Both the position numbers and the translations under genes were made by a program. Source: an uncultured Oscillospiraceae bacterium (GTDB lineage: Bacteria; Bacillota; Clostridia; Oscillospirales; Oscillospiraceae). Taken from it: 64,000 nucleotides of DNA. The notes under the pieces are model-generated. The model searched no databases. It worked only from the letters and a program-made list of their open reading frames with translations, and had not been told where the DNA came from. This document shows positions 14,710-23,700 of this stretch, piece after piece (within the stretch, counting starts at the first letter, position 1; every line of letters starts with the position of its first letter). The stretch is taken from assembly GCA_958423465.1 (NCBI GenBank), contig CATZRD010000003.1, positions 1-64,000 on the forward strand. Direction: 5' to 3'.

Positions 14710-16392
14710 ATGATCCACACGATTGACGGAACACAGTTCAAGCAGATGGTGCTCCACGGGGCGGCGGCCATCTCTCTGCAGAAGCAGCAGGTCAACGATC
14801 TGAATGTTTTCCCCGTCCCCGACGGCGACACCGGCACCAACATGAGCCTGACCATCGGCACCGCCGCCGACGAGCTGAAAAAGAACGACTACTCCTCCCT
14901 CTCCGCCGCCGCCAAGGCCACCGCTGGAGCGCTGCTGCGGGGCGCCCGGGGCAACTCCGGCGTCATATTGTCCCTCCTCTTCCGGGGCATCAGCAAGTCC
15001 CTGCGGGGGCTGGACACCGTCGACGGCGTCCAGCTGGCCGCCGCCATGAACGAGGGCGTCTCCGCCGCCTACGGCGCGGTGATGAAGCCCGCCGAGGGCA
15101 CGGTGCTCACCGTGTCACGCCTGGCCTCCAAACGGGCCGAGGAGGCCGCCGCGGAGAACAACGATGTCGAATACGTCCTCTCCGAGGCCATCCGGGTGGG
15201 TCATGAGGCCCTCGCCCAGACCACGGAGATGAACCCCGTTCTCAAGAAAGCCGGGGTGGTGGACGCCGGCGGCATGGGCTATCTGGTGATTCTGGAGGGG
15301 ATGCTGGCCTGCCTCCGGGGGGAGCCAATGCCCGAGACCGCGGAGGAGGAAGGCCCCAAAAAGGCCGATTTCTCCGCCCTCACCGATGAGGAGATCACCT
15401 TCACCTTCGACACGGTGTTCATTGTCCGCAAAACCACCGACAAGCCTCTGGAGCTTCTGCGGGCCTACCTCAGCAGCATCGGCGACAGTCTGGTCATCGG
15501 CGAGGACGACGACGCCTTCAAGGTCCACGTCCACACCGATATCCCCGGCGCGGCCCTTACCGAGGCCCAGAAGTACGGCACGCTGGAGCTGGCCAAGATC
15601 GAGAACATGCGCACCCAGTACGAGGACATGGCCGCCGGCCGCAAGACCCAGAGTACGGATGACCTGGAACAGATAGAGGCGGAGCTGGAAAGCAGCGGGA
15701 CCCGGGAGACGGTCCCCCTCATCGCGCCTCCGGAGAAGCGCTACGGCTTCCTTTCCGTCTGCGCCGGGGAGGGTCTGGCCACGGTGTTCCGGGACCTGGG
15801 CGCCGATGGGATCATCTCCGGCGGGCAGACCATGAACCCCTCCACCGAGAGCATCCTCACCGAGATCAACAAGGTCCCCGCCGAGGTGGTGTTCGTGCTG
15901 CCCAACAACAAGAACATCATCATGGCCGCCCAGCAGTGTGCGGGGCTGACCCCCAAGCAGGTGGTGGTGGTCCCCACCGCCACCATCCCCCAGGGCGTCA
16001 CCGCCATGATGAACGTGGATATGGAGCTGGAGCCGGAGGCCCTGCTCCAGGCCATGACCGACGCCATCGAGAGCGTGACCACTGCCCAGATCACCTACGC
16101 CGCCCGGGACAGCGAGTTCGACGGCTTTTCCATCAGCGCGGGGGACTATCTGGCCCTGCTGGGGGGCAGGCTCTTCGGCACCGACAAGGATATTTCCGCC
16201 ATGCTGGAAAAGCTGGCCCGGGAGGCCGCCCAGCGGGAGGCCGCCTTCGTCACCGTGTTCTACGGCGAGGACGTCACCGAGGAGCAGGCCGCCCAGGCGG
16301 AGGACATTTTCTCCCGGCTCTGCCCCGGCGCGGAGCTGAGCGTCCTCAGCGGCGGACAGCCCGTCTACTACTATATCATCTCCATCGAGTAA
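14710..16392 (+). CDS. fakA: Fatty acid kinase FakA (YloV, DAK2 domain)
   Basis: A 560-residue protein with the domain order of FakA: an N-terminal DhaL-type ATP-binding domain (NVFPVPDGDTGTNMSLT holds the metal-binding aspartates; GARGNSGVILSLLFRG follows), a central domain, and a C-terminal DegV-like region (ILTEINKVPAEVVFVLPNNK). FakA phosphorylates fatty acids held by a separate FakB carrier, feeding exogenous or recycled fatty acids to PlsX/PlsY. No fakB is adjacent. Length is normal and it is probably cotranscribed with the Asp23 gene. Confidence 0.88.
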   Translation: MIHTIDGTQFKQMVLHGAAAISLQKQQVNDLNVFPVPDGDTGTNMSLTIGTAADELKKNDYSSLSAAAKATAGALLRGARGNSGVILSLLFRGISKSLRGLDTVDGVQLAAAMNEGVSAAYGAVMKPAEGTVLTVSRLASKRAEEAAAENNDVEYVLSEAIRVGHEALAQTTEMNPVLKKAGVVDAGGMGYLVILEGMLACLRGEPMPETAEEEGPKKADFSALTDEEITFTFDTVFIVRKTTDKPLELLRAYLSSIGDSLVIGEDDDAFKVHVHTDIPGAALTEAQKYGTLELAKIENMRTQYEDMAAGRKTQSTDDLEQIEAELESSGTRETVPLIAPPEKRYGFLSVCAGEGLATVFRDLGADGIISGGQTMNPSTESILTEINKVPAEVVFVLPNNKNIIMAAQQCAGLTPKQVVVVPTATIPQGVTAMMNVDMELEPEALLQAMTDAIESVTTAQITYAARDSEFDGFSISAGDYLALLGGRLFGTDKDISAMLEKLAREAAQREAAFVTVFYGEDVTEEQAAQAEDIFSRLCPGAELSVLSGGQPVYYYIISIE

Positions 16393-16407
16393 GGGAGGCA
16401 TAACACA

Positions 16408-17682
16408 ATGCTGACAGCGATCGTGGGCATCAACTGGGGCGACGAGGGCAAGGGCCGGATGGTGGATCTGCTCACCAGCGGCTACGACGTGGTGGTCCGC
16501 TATCAGGGGGGCGGCAACGCCGGACACACCGTGGTCAACGAGAAGGGCAAGTTCGCCCTCCACCTGCTGCCCTCCGGCATCTTCCGGGACGGCGTGGTGA
16601 ACATTCTGGGCAACGGCGTGGCCCTGGACTGCGAGAGCCTGTGGAACGAGATGCGGGACGTCCAGAGCAAGGGGGTGGCCATCACCCCGGAGAATCTGCG
16701 CATCAGCGACCGGGCCTCCCTGCTGCTGCCCTGGCACCGGGATCTGGACGCTCTGGAGGAGGCCCGTTTGGCGGACAAAAAGTACGGCTCCACCAAGCAG
16801 GGCATCGCCCCCTTCTACTCCGACAAATATCAGAAAAAGACCGTCATGGCCGGGGAGCTTCTGTACCCCGACAAGCTCTGGGAGCACCTGGCCGGTATCC
16901 TGGAGTGGAAGAACCTGACGCTGGAGCGGATCTACGGGGCCAGTCCCTATACCATGGACCAGCTGCGATCCTGGGTGGCGGACTTCGGCGAGAAGCTCAA
17001 GCCCTACATCTGCGACACCGGCGCCTTTCTGCGCAAGGCCCAGGCCCAGGGTAAAAACATCCTCTTCGAGGCCCAGCTGGGCTCCCTGCGGGACCTGGAT
17101 TACGGCATCTACCCCTACACCACCTCCTCCAACGCCATCGCCGCCTACGCCCCCGTGGGTTCCGGCCTGCCCGGGGCCCGGCTGGACCAGGTGGTGGGTG
17201 TGGTCAAAGCCTACTCCTCCTGCGTGGGCGAGGGCCCCTTCACCTGCGAGTGGTTCGGCGAGGAGGCGGAGACGCTGCGCCAGGCCGGCGAGGAGTACGG
17301 CGCCAAGACCGGGCGGCCCCGCCGGGTAGGCCCCATCGACCTGGTGGCCACCCGCTACGGCGTCCAGTGTCAGGGCGCTACCGACATCGCCCTGACCAAG
17401 CTGGACGTGCTCAGCTACATGGACCGGATCCCCGTCTGCGCCCACTACGAGCTGTACGGCCAGCAGACCGACGAGTTCCCCTTCCCCGCCGTTCTGCCCG
17501 ACGCCAGGCCCGTGTGGGAGTACCTCCCCGGCTGGCGGTGCGACCTTTCCGCCTGCCGGAGGCCGGAGGACCTTCCCCAGGCCGCCAGGGACTATGTGGC
17601 CTATATTGAGAAGGCCGTGGGCTGCCCTATCAAGTATGTGTCCGTGGGACCTGAGCGGGACGCCTATGTGAAAATGTACTGA
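16408..17682 (+). CDS. purA: Adenylosuccinate synthetase PurA
   Basis: A 424-residue GTP-dependent enzyme that joins IMP and aspartate, the first step from IMP to AMP. It starts MLTAIVGINWGDEGKGRMVD, the catalytic P-loop, followed by YQGGGNAGHTVV and the IMP-contact stretch STKQGIAPFYSDKY. GRPRRVGPIDLVATRYG and LTKLDVLSYMDRIPVC are conserved C-terminal pieces. GGGAGG precedes the start. It lies 15 bases after fakA and is followed by a strong terminator, so it ends the transcription unit. Confidence 0.96.
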   Translation: MLTAIVGINWGDEGKGRMVDLLTSGYDVVVRYQGGGNAGHTVVNEKGKFALHLLPSGIFRDGVVNILGNGVALDCESLWNEMRDVQSKGVAITPENLRISDRASLLLPWHRDLDALEEARLADKKYGSTKQGIAPFYSDKYQKKTVMAGELLYPDKLWEHLAGILEWKNLTLERIYGASPYTMDQLRSWVADFGEKLKPYICDTGAFLRKAQAQGKNILFEAQLGSLRDLDYGIYPYTTSSNAIAAYAPVGSGLPGARLDQVVGVVKAYSSCVGEGPFTCEWFGEEAETLRQAGEEYGAKTGRPRRVGPIDLVATRYGVQCQGATDIALTKLDVLSYMDRIPVCAHYELYGQQTDEFPFPAVLPDARPVWEYLPGWRCDLSACRRPEDLPQAARDYVAYIEKAVGCPIKYVSVGPERDAYVKMY

Positions 17683-17690
17683 GCGAACGC

Positions 17691-17736
17691 GAAAAACGCC
17701 CCGGCTCCGCCTTCTGCGGAGCCGGGGCGCTTTTTC
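17691..17736. terminator. Bidirectional terminator after purA
   Basis: A 14-bp perfect stem (CGCCCCGGCTCCGC and complement) with a CTTCT loop, A-rich on the left and TTTTT on the right. It lies between purA and the convergent hypothetical gene, so it can end both. Confidence 0.9.
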
Positions 17737-17745
17737 AGCCGCGTC

Positions 17746-18156
17746 TCAATCGATATCCACGCTGATATGGTCCGTGCCATGGGCCTCGAACTCCCCCATG
17801 TACTGCTCCATACGCTCCATGACCTCATCATAGTTTTCGGCGGTGGCCCGGTCCGTATCCAGGTCCCGCAGGGCCAGCTCCTCCGCCAGGATCTCAAAGA
17901 AGGTCACGTCCTCGTAGGCCATGATGGCCTCGTGGATCCCGCCCTCGGCAAAGGCCTTGGAGGGAATCAGCTCCCCGTTGTACAGCTCCACCAGCGGAGC
18001 CATGCCGTGGTCCAGACAGTGGGAGAACACAAGGCTCTCCACCTTGTCGTAGTCCCGGATCCGGTCGTCCCCCCGGGTGGAGTTGAGCACCCAGTTGCCT
18101 ATGTACACCAGATCCAGCAGACGGCGGTATTGCTTTTCAGTCAAATGCAGCTCCAT
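17746..18156 (-). CDS. Conserved hypothetical protein, 136 residues
   Basis: No family recognised. The protein is acidic and mainly helical, opening MELHLTEKQYRRLLDLVYIG and ending in repeated acidic stretches (ENYDEVMERMEQYMGEFEAH). There is no signal peptide or membrane helix. The ATG at 18156 has GGAGGAGCG upstream; the longer frame (23 more codons) lacks a ribosome site. It stands alone, convergent with purA and divergent from murI. Confidence 0.6.
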   Translation of the reverse strand: MELHLTEKQYRRLLDLVYIGNWVLNSTRGDDRIRDYDKVESLVFSHCLDHGMAPLVELYNGELIPSKAFAEGGIHEAIMAYEDVTFFEILAEELALRDLDTDRATAENYDEVMERMEQYMGEFEAHGTDHISVDID

Positions 18157-18256
18157 AGCGCTCCTCCTCTCAGCCCGTGGATGGTAGTATGATACAGTAT
18201 AGCAGAAGCCCACGGAAATTTCCACAGAAAATGTCCAGCAAAAACCCCAAACTTTT

Positions 18257-18287
18257 ACTTGTTATCCCCCTGGGAACATAGTACAAT
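18257..18287 (+). promoter_or_regulatory. Sigma-A promoter for murI operon
   Basis: TTGTTA (18259-18264), 17 bases, TACAAT (18282-18287). Its -35 region ACTTGTTATCCC is identical over 12 bases to that of the Asp23 promoter and the spacer is also similar. Confidence 0.72.
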
Positions 18288-18344
18288 GGTAGGACAACAC
18301 CAGCCCGCGGGCCCTCCGCCGGTCCGCGTAGGAGGTATTTTCGT

Positions 18345-19154
18345 ATGAACCAGCGTCCCATCGGCGTCTTTGACTCCGGCTTTGGGGGCCTGACCGCGGT
18401 GCGCCGGCTGCGGCGGCTCATGCCCTCTGAGGATATTATATACTTCGGCGACGCCGCCCGTGTGCCCTATGGGAACCGCAGCCGGGACACCATCATGAAG
18501 TACGCCCGGCAGGACATGGCCTTTCTCCGGTCCTTCGACCCCAAGGCCGTGCTTATCGCCTGCGGCACGGTCAGCTCCAACTGCCTGGAACCGCTCCAGG
18601 CGGAAAACGACATTCCCATCGTCGGCGTGGTGGAGCCTACCGTGGCCGCCGCCCTTCGGGCCACCTGCAGCGGCCGGGTGGGCCTGGTGGCCACCCGGGC
18701 CTCCGTGGCCAGCGGTGCCTATGAGCGGGCCTTCCACCGGCTGGCCCCCCAGGCGGAGCTGCACAGCCGGGCCTGCCCCCTCTTCGTCCCTCTGGTGGAG
18801 GAGGGGCGCTGCCGTCCCGGGGACCCGGTCATCGAGACCGTGGCGGAGGAGTATCTGTCCCCTCTGAAGGCGCTGGGCGTGGACACGCTGGTACTGGGCT
18901 GCACCCACTATCCCCTGCTCACCGGCGTCATCGGCGGCGTCATGGGGGAGGACGTGGCCCTCATCGACGCGGGGGCGGAGTCCGCCGGAGCCGTGCAGGC
19001 CCTGCTGGCCCGGGCGGGGCAGCTGGCGGACCGGGCCGCCGGTCAGGCCCGGTACTATACCAGCGACCGGCCGGAGAATTTCGCCCGGCTGGCCCCCCTG
19101 TTTCTGGGGGAAAACGTGGGAAACGTGGAACAGATCGACATTACACGGTACTGA
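18345..19154 (+). CDS. murI: Glutamate racemase MurI
   Basis: A 269-residue cofactor-independent racemase making D-glutamate for peptidoglycan. It opens with PIGVFDSGFGGLTAVRRL; both catalytic cysteines are in place, in LIACGTVSSNC and LGCTHYPLLTG. Length is normal. An AGGAGG lies before the ATG. The next gene begins one base after its stop, so murI, the DUF1934 gene and the ArgRS-like gene form one unit. Confidence 0.95.
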   Translation: MNQRPIGVFDSGFGGLTAVRRLRRLMPSEDIIYFGDAARVPYGNRSRDTIMKYARQDMAFLRSFDPKAVLIACGTVSSNCLEPLQAENDIPIVGVVEPTVAAALRATCSGRVGLVATRASVASGAYERAFHRLAPQAELHSRACPLFVPLVEEGRCRPGDPVIETVAEEYLSPLKALGVDTLVLGCTHYPLLTGVIGGVMGEDVALIDAGAESAGAVQALLARAGQLADRAAGQARYYTSDRPENFARLAPLFLGENVGNVEQIDITRY

Positions 19155-19155
19155 T

Positions 19156-19593
19156 ATGATTGAAAAAGAAGTGATCCTGTTCGTTCGGGGGGAGCAGCAG
19201 TTTGACGGCGTGGACCCGGACCAGACGGAGCTGATCAGCGAGGGCCTCATGACCATCGACGACGGCGGCGCCGTCCGCCTCTCCTACCAGGAGACGGAGC
19301 TGACGGGTATGGCGGGCACCACCACCTCCTTCCTCATCGAAGGAGACCGGGCGACCCTCACCCGGTCCGGCACAGTGACCAGCCAGATGGTCTTTCAGCC
19401 CGGACAGCCCCACAGCTCCCTGTACAACACTCCCTGGGGCGCGCTGACGGTGGATATCGTCACCACCCGGCTGGCCCACCGGCTGACGGAGCACGGCGGC
19501 ATCCTGGATATCCGCTTCTCCATCTCCGTGGAGCATCAGGCCACCGGGTCCAACCATGTCCACGTCCGGGTCCGGGAAAAGATGAGGCAGTGA
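19156..19593 (+). CDS. DUF1934 (YwiB family) protein
   Basis: A 145-residue lipocalin-like small beta-barrel protein. It begins MIEKEVILFVRGEQQFDGVD, and GDRATLTRSGTVTSQMVFQP with LYNTPWGALTVDIVT are the family core. In Bacillus the homologue ywiB lies directly upstream of argS, and here too the next gene is ArgRS-related. Function is unknown. It is squeezed between neighbours with one-base gaps, so it is certainly cotranscribed. Confidence 0.85.
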   Translation: MIEKEVILFVRGEQQFDGVDPDQTELISEGLMTIDDGGAVRLSYQETELTGMAGTTTSFLIEGDRATLTRSGTVTSQMVFQPGQPHSSLYNTPWGALTVDIVTTRLAHRLTEHGGILDIRFSISVEHQATGSNHVHVRVREKMRQ

Positions 19594-19594
19594 T

Positions 19595-20695
19595 ATGACA
19601 GATCGGATCTCTGACCCCGCCGCCCAGGCCGCCGCCCTGGTGGCCGGCGCTTACGCGTCCGCCGCCGCCCAGGGGGCCCTGCCCGGCGGGATCTCCCTTT
19701 CTCCCCGGGCAGAGGCGGCCCGGGACGCCTCCCGGGGCGACTGGGCCTCCCCCTTCGCTCTGGCCGCCGCCGGGGCTATGGGGATGCGTCCCCGGGAGAT
19801 CGCCGGGATTCTGCTGGAGCATTTGGACCTCTCCGGCAGCGTCTTTGCCTCCGCCGAGGTCGCCGGAGGGGGCTTTCTCAACTTCCGGCTGGGGGACGGG
19901 TGGTACGCCGCCGTCCTGGCCCGGGCGGAGAGCGGGGACCTGCTGGGGGACCGGCGAAGCGCCCTGGCGGGGCGGCGGGTCCTGGTGGAAGCCGCCGGAG
20001 GCGGCGCTTCCCCCCTTGCGGACCTGCGGGCCCGGCTGACCGGCGGCGCGCTGGCGGGGCTGATGGAGGCCCAGGGCGCCGCCGTCTGCCGCTCCGCCGG
20101 AGACGGAGGCCCCTTCCACCGGACCGTTCTGGTCCTGGCCCCGGGAAGCCCTCCGCCTCAGACGCCGCCGGGCGCGGAGGTCCTCGCCGTAGGCCCGGTC
20201 CGGCTGTCAGGGGGCGGTCCGGCGCTGGAGGCGGCGGTATCCATGGACGCCCTCCGGTGGGTCCTCACCGCCGGCCCAAACCGCCCGGCGGAGCTGGATA
20301 CGGACCTGATGATCCGGGAGGACTGGGCCAATCCCCTCTACCGGACGGAGTATGCCTGCCGCCGTTGCCGCGCCCTGACGGCGGCCCTGGCGGCGGAGGG
20401 GACGCCGGTCCCCCCGGCGAAGGACGTGGACACCGCCCTGCTGGGCGATACGGAGCGCGCTCTGCTCCGGCGGCTCGCCCAGCTTCCGGACCAGGTGGAC
20501 CTGGCGGTCCGGGACCTGGACCCGGGGCGGATCAGCCGGTGGCTCACCGCCCTGGGGGAGGACTTCTACCGCTTTTACGCCGCCTGCCCCCTCCGGTGCG
20601 GGGACGCCGCCGTTACCGCCGTCCGGCTGAAGCTGCTGGACGCCGCGGGCGCCGGGCTGGAAACCGGCCTTCGCCTGCTGGGGATCGGGACATGA
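19595..20695 (+). CDS. Arginyl-tRNA synthetase paralogue lacking catalytic motifs
   Basis: A 366-residue protein against ~560 for true ArgRS. Residues ~45-100 match the ArgRS N-terminal add-domain (GDWASPFALAAAGAMGMRPR, GGGFLNFRLGDGW), and residues ~235-366 match the helical anticodon-binding end (LDTDLMIREDWANPLYRTEY, VDTALLGDTERALLRRLAQL, DFYRFYAACPL). The Rossmann core between them is shortened by nearly 200 residues. The ATP motif normally PLHIGHAR reads PLADLRAR, and the KMSK-type loop is replaced by VRLSGGGPA. It cannot charge tRNA by the normal chemistry. Neighbourhood (DUF1934 then argS) is ancestral, so it probably descends from the resident argS. Possible roles are tRNA-Arg binding or regulation, or slow decay; the frame is intact. 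A working argS must lie elsewhere. Confidence 0.75.
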   Translation: MTDRISDPAAQAAALVAGAYASAAAQGALPGGISLSPRAEAARDASRGDWASPFALAAAGAMGMRPREIAGILLEHLDLSGSVFASAEVAGGGFLNFRLGDGWYAAVLARAESGDLLGDRRSALAGRRVLVEAAGGGASPLADLRARLTGGALAGLMEAQGAAVCRSAGDGGPFHRTVLVLAPGSPPPQTPPGAEVLAVGPVRLSGGGPALEAAVSMDALRWVLTAGPNRPAELDTDLMIREDWANPLYRTEYACRRCRALTAALAAEGTPVPPAKDVDTALLGDTERALLRRLAQLPDQVDLAVRDLDPGRISRWLTALGEDFYRFYAACPLRCGDAAVTAVRLKLLDAAGAGLETGLRLLGIGT

Positions 20696-20704
20696 GCATA
20701 TGGC

Positions 20705-20741
20705 ACAGGGGAGGGAAGCGCACGCTTCCCTCCCCTGTTTG
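20705..20741. terminator. Bidirectional terminator between convergent genes
   Basis: ACAGGGGAGGGAAG and its exact complement enclose a short CG-rich loop and are followed by TTTGT on the plus strand. It can stop transcription from the murI unit and from the giant surface-protein gene. Confidence 0.85.
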
Positions 20742-20756
20742 TAGGTTAGAACGGTC

Positions 20757-23700
20757 CTATTTGCCCAGAAGCAGGCAATACCGCATGAGCATGGCGGCCA
20801 CCTGGGCCCGGGTAGCGAAGTTTTGGGGAGCCAGCGCGCCGTCCACGCCGTTGATGATGCCGTTAGAGACGGCCCAGGCCATGGCCCGGTAGGCATAGCC
20901 GCTGACGTCCTCATAGTCTGCGAACTCGCTCAGCGCCGCCAGCTCGCTGTCCAGCAGGTCCGGCTCACCGGCAAAGCGGTAGAGCATGGCCGCCAGCTGC
21001 TCCCGGGTGATTCTGCCGTCGGGGTCGGAGCCGTCGGAGACGCCGGTCTCCACAGCCCAGCGCTGAGCGGCGGCGTACCAGGGAGAGCCGCCGTCCACCT
21101 CCGCCCCGGACAGGCGGCCCAGAATGGTCCACACCATGGCCCGGGTGGTGGCCGCATCGGGGGCGAAGGTCTCCGCCGTGGTGCCGGTCATGAGGCCCCG
21201 GTCCGCCACATAGGCCACCGCGTCGTAGTACCAGGCGTTCGCCGGAACGTCCGCATAGCCGGGATCGGGGAGGTCGGGCGTGTCGGGGGTGTCCGGCCGG
21301 CCGGGCTGCGTGGGCCGGACCACCGGCGGGACAACGGGCGTTTCGCCGGTGGTCACATGAAACTCAAATTTTGCCGTGGGGCTGTCCTCCCAGCCCTCCT
21401 TCACTGCGTAGGCGATGAGGAAGATATCCTCCGTCAGAGTGATGGGGCCTGTGTACAGCTTTCTGGCGGGATTATCCGTGACGCAGGGGCAGCTCTTGTC
21501 CAGAGTGTAATAGATCGCCGCGCCCCTGGTGGCGGTGGTAAGGGTCAGCATGGTCCCGGAGGCGACGGTGGAGCCGCTGGGGATGCTGGCGCTCACCGCC
21601 GCGCACCGGTTCTCCGAAGCTGCGCCGGCGGACACTGTGACCTCGGTGGAAACGGCGGGCAGGTCGCTCCCCTCCAGGGTGAAGGTCACTGTGGCGGCGC
21701 CCAGGAGCCTGCCTCTGACCACAACGGAGGCCGTGCCGTCCGGGCCGAAGGAGACGGTTTCCGCCGCGGGGGCGATCACCGAGGGCATGTCGGAGGTCAC
21801 CCGCAGGGTCTTCCCGGCGGCCGCTTCCGCTGGCTGGAGCCGCACCGTCAGGGTGGTCTCGCCGCCCAGGGCTGCTATGGCGGTCTCCGGCGCGGTCAGG
21901 CCCGTGGGCCGGACGGTCACCGGCGTTTCCGCCTCATAGGCGGTCAAACGCTCTCCGTTGTAGCTTTCCGCGTCCGTGACCTGGACCGTCACGGCGTCGG
22001 AGAGGGCCACCTCCGGCGTAAAGACGTACACGCTGGCGTACTGGTTCCCGGGATCGGCGAACCCGGCCTCGGCGTTCACCGGCGCGATGGTCCCGCCAAC
22101 GGCCCTGCCGCCGCACAGAACGGTCACGGTGACGCTCTCCGGCTTCAGATACTGGCTGAACGCCAGGCGCACGCCGTCGGGATAGGCGGTGACGGACTGG
22201 ACGGTGGGGGTCTGGGTGGACACCAGGGCGATGTTGACCTCCGTCTGAGGCGGCGGCACCGGCAGCCACTCCGACTGTGCGCTTTCGTAGCCGTCCTTCT
22301 CGTACTTGACCTGCCACCAGCCCACGGGAACGTCCCACCGGTACACGCCATTGGCGTCAGTGGCGATGGGATTCTTCTCCCCGTACTCCGCTCCGTCCCA
22401 CTGAACCGGCGCATCAGTCTCATTCGCCTTGTAGTACAGGGTGGCGGTCACGCCCTCCAGACGGTTGGAGGCCACGGCCTCGCAGACGAAGCCGGAGGGA
22501 TCCCGCTTGACGCGCTTGTCGTCCTCCGGAGACCTATCCTTGCCCTCGGGGTCCTCCGGGGTCGGGTCCTCCGGGCACTTGGTCAGGGAGCGCAGAATGA
22601 AGTCCTGGACCATGCTGGCCTCCACCCTCCCGTTGTCATAGGCGTCCTTGATGCCGAGATAGTAGGGGGAGCCGTTGACGTCGGTGAAATCCCAGAAGCC
22701 GGACTGGGTGGGCAGGTCGTACCCGCCCAGATCGCCGAAGCCGTCGCCCCAGGCGTCAAAATAGGAATAAAATTTTTCTGCCAGGTCGGTCAAGGGTTCG
22801 CTCAGCTTGAGCACGTTGAGCGTGTTGATCTGGTTTTTGCAGACAACGGGAAGTTTGAGCAGCTGTCCTTCTGAGAGCAGATTGGGAATTTTTGAGACGG
22901 CTTTCGCCAGGCCGCTGGTCAGAACATCCATGACCAGGGCGTTTCGGATCTTGGAGGAGTACACGTCGTCCAGCATGGACCGCCAGTACCGGTAGCGGTA
23001 GTCCTCGTTCTGCCGGAAGTTGGACAGCATGTGGAGGGCCCGGATCCCGTCCTCCTGACTCATGCGGGGCTGCATGGTCCCCGGACAGGAAGCGTACAGG
23101 TATTTGTACAGCAGCTGCTTCAGGTTGAAATACTCCTCCCACATCTCCGTGTGCTTCCGATTCAGCATGATGGAAATGTCCTGGAGATCCAGATCGGCGG
23201 TGATACTGGGAACCAGCGGGAATGGCAGCTTCTCCAGCAGGTCTTTGCCAATGCGCTCCCAGCTGGACGCGGTGCCGGTGGAGGTGCCGCCCCGGGCGGC
23301 AGCCCGGAGCATGGCCGGGGCCTCCTCCGCCTCCGCGACGGGCAGATCATAGGCCGCGCCGATGGAAAAAGCGGTTTCCTCTTTGGAATCCACAATGATG
23401 AATTCCACCGTGTCCTCATCGATGGAGAGGACGTACCAGAGGCCATTTTCCCCGTCAAAGAGGAAGTTCCGCTCCTCCAGCACCTCCGGGGTGAAGGCAC
23501 TGTAATCCAGCGGGGTCAGGAGGATGTCGAAGGTCTCGTCAGAGCCCTCCAGCCCCATGGTCACATAGCCCACATCATTGCCAAGATCGCCGGCGTCAAC
23601 CGGCGTCAGCAGGTCCTCCACAGCCTGGGTCGCTTCGGAGAAATAGGCCCGCACGCCCTCCGGGCTCATGCCGCTGTACTGGACGCTGCTGTCGGAGGCG

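Noticed and set aside
15115..17445. A 776-codon minus-strand frame
   Set aside because: Antisense shadow of fakA and purA; composition is typical of mirrored GC-rich codons.
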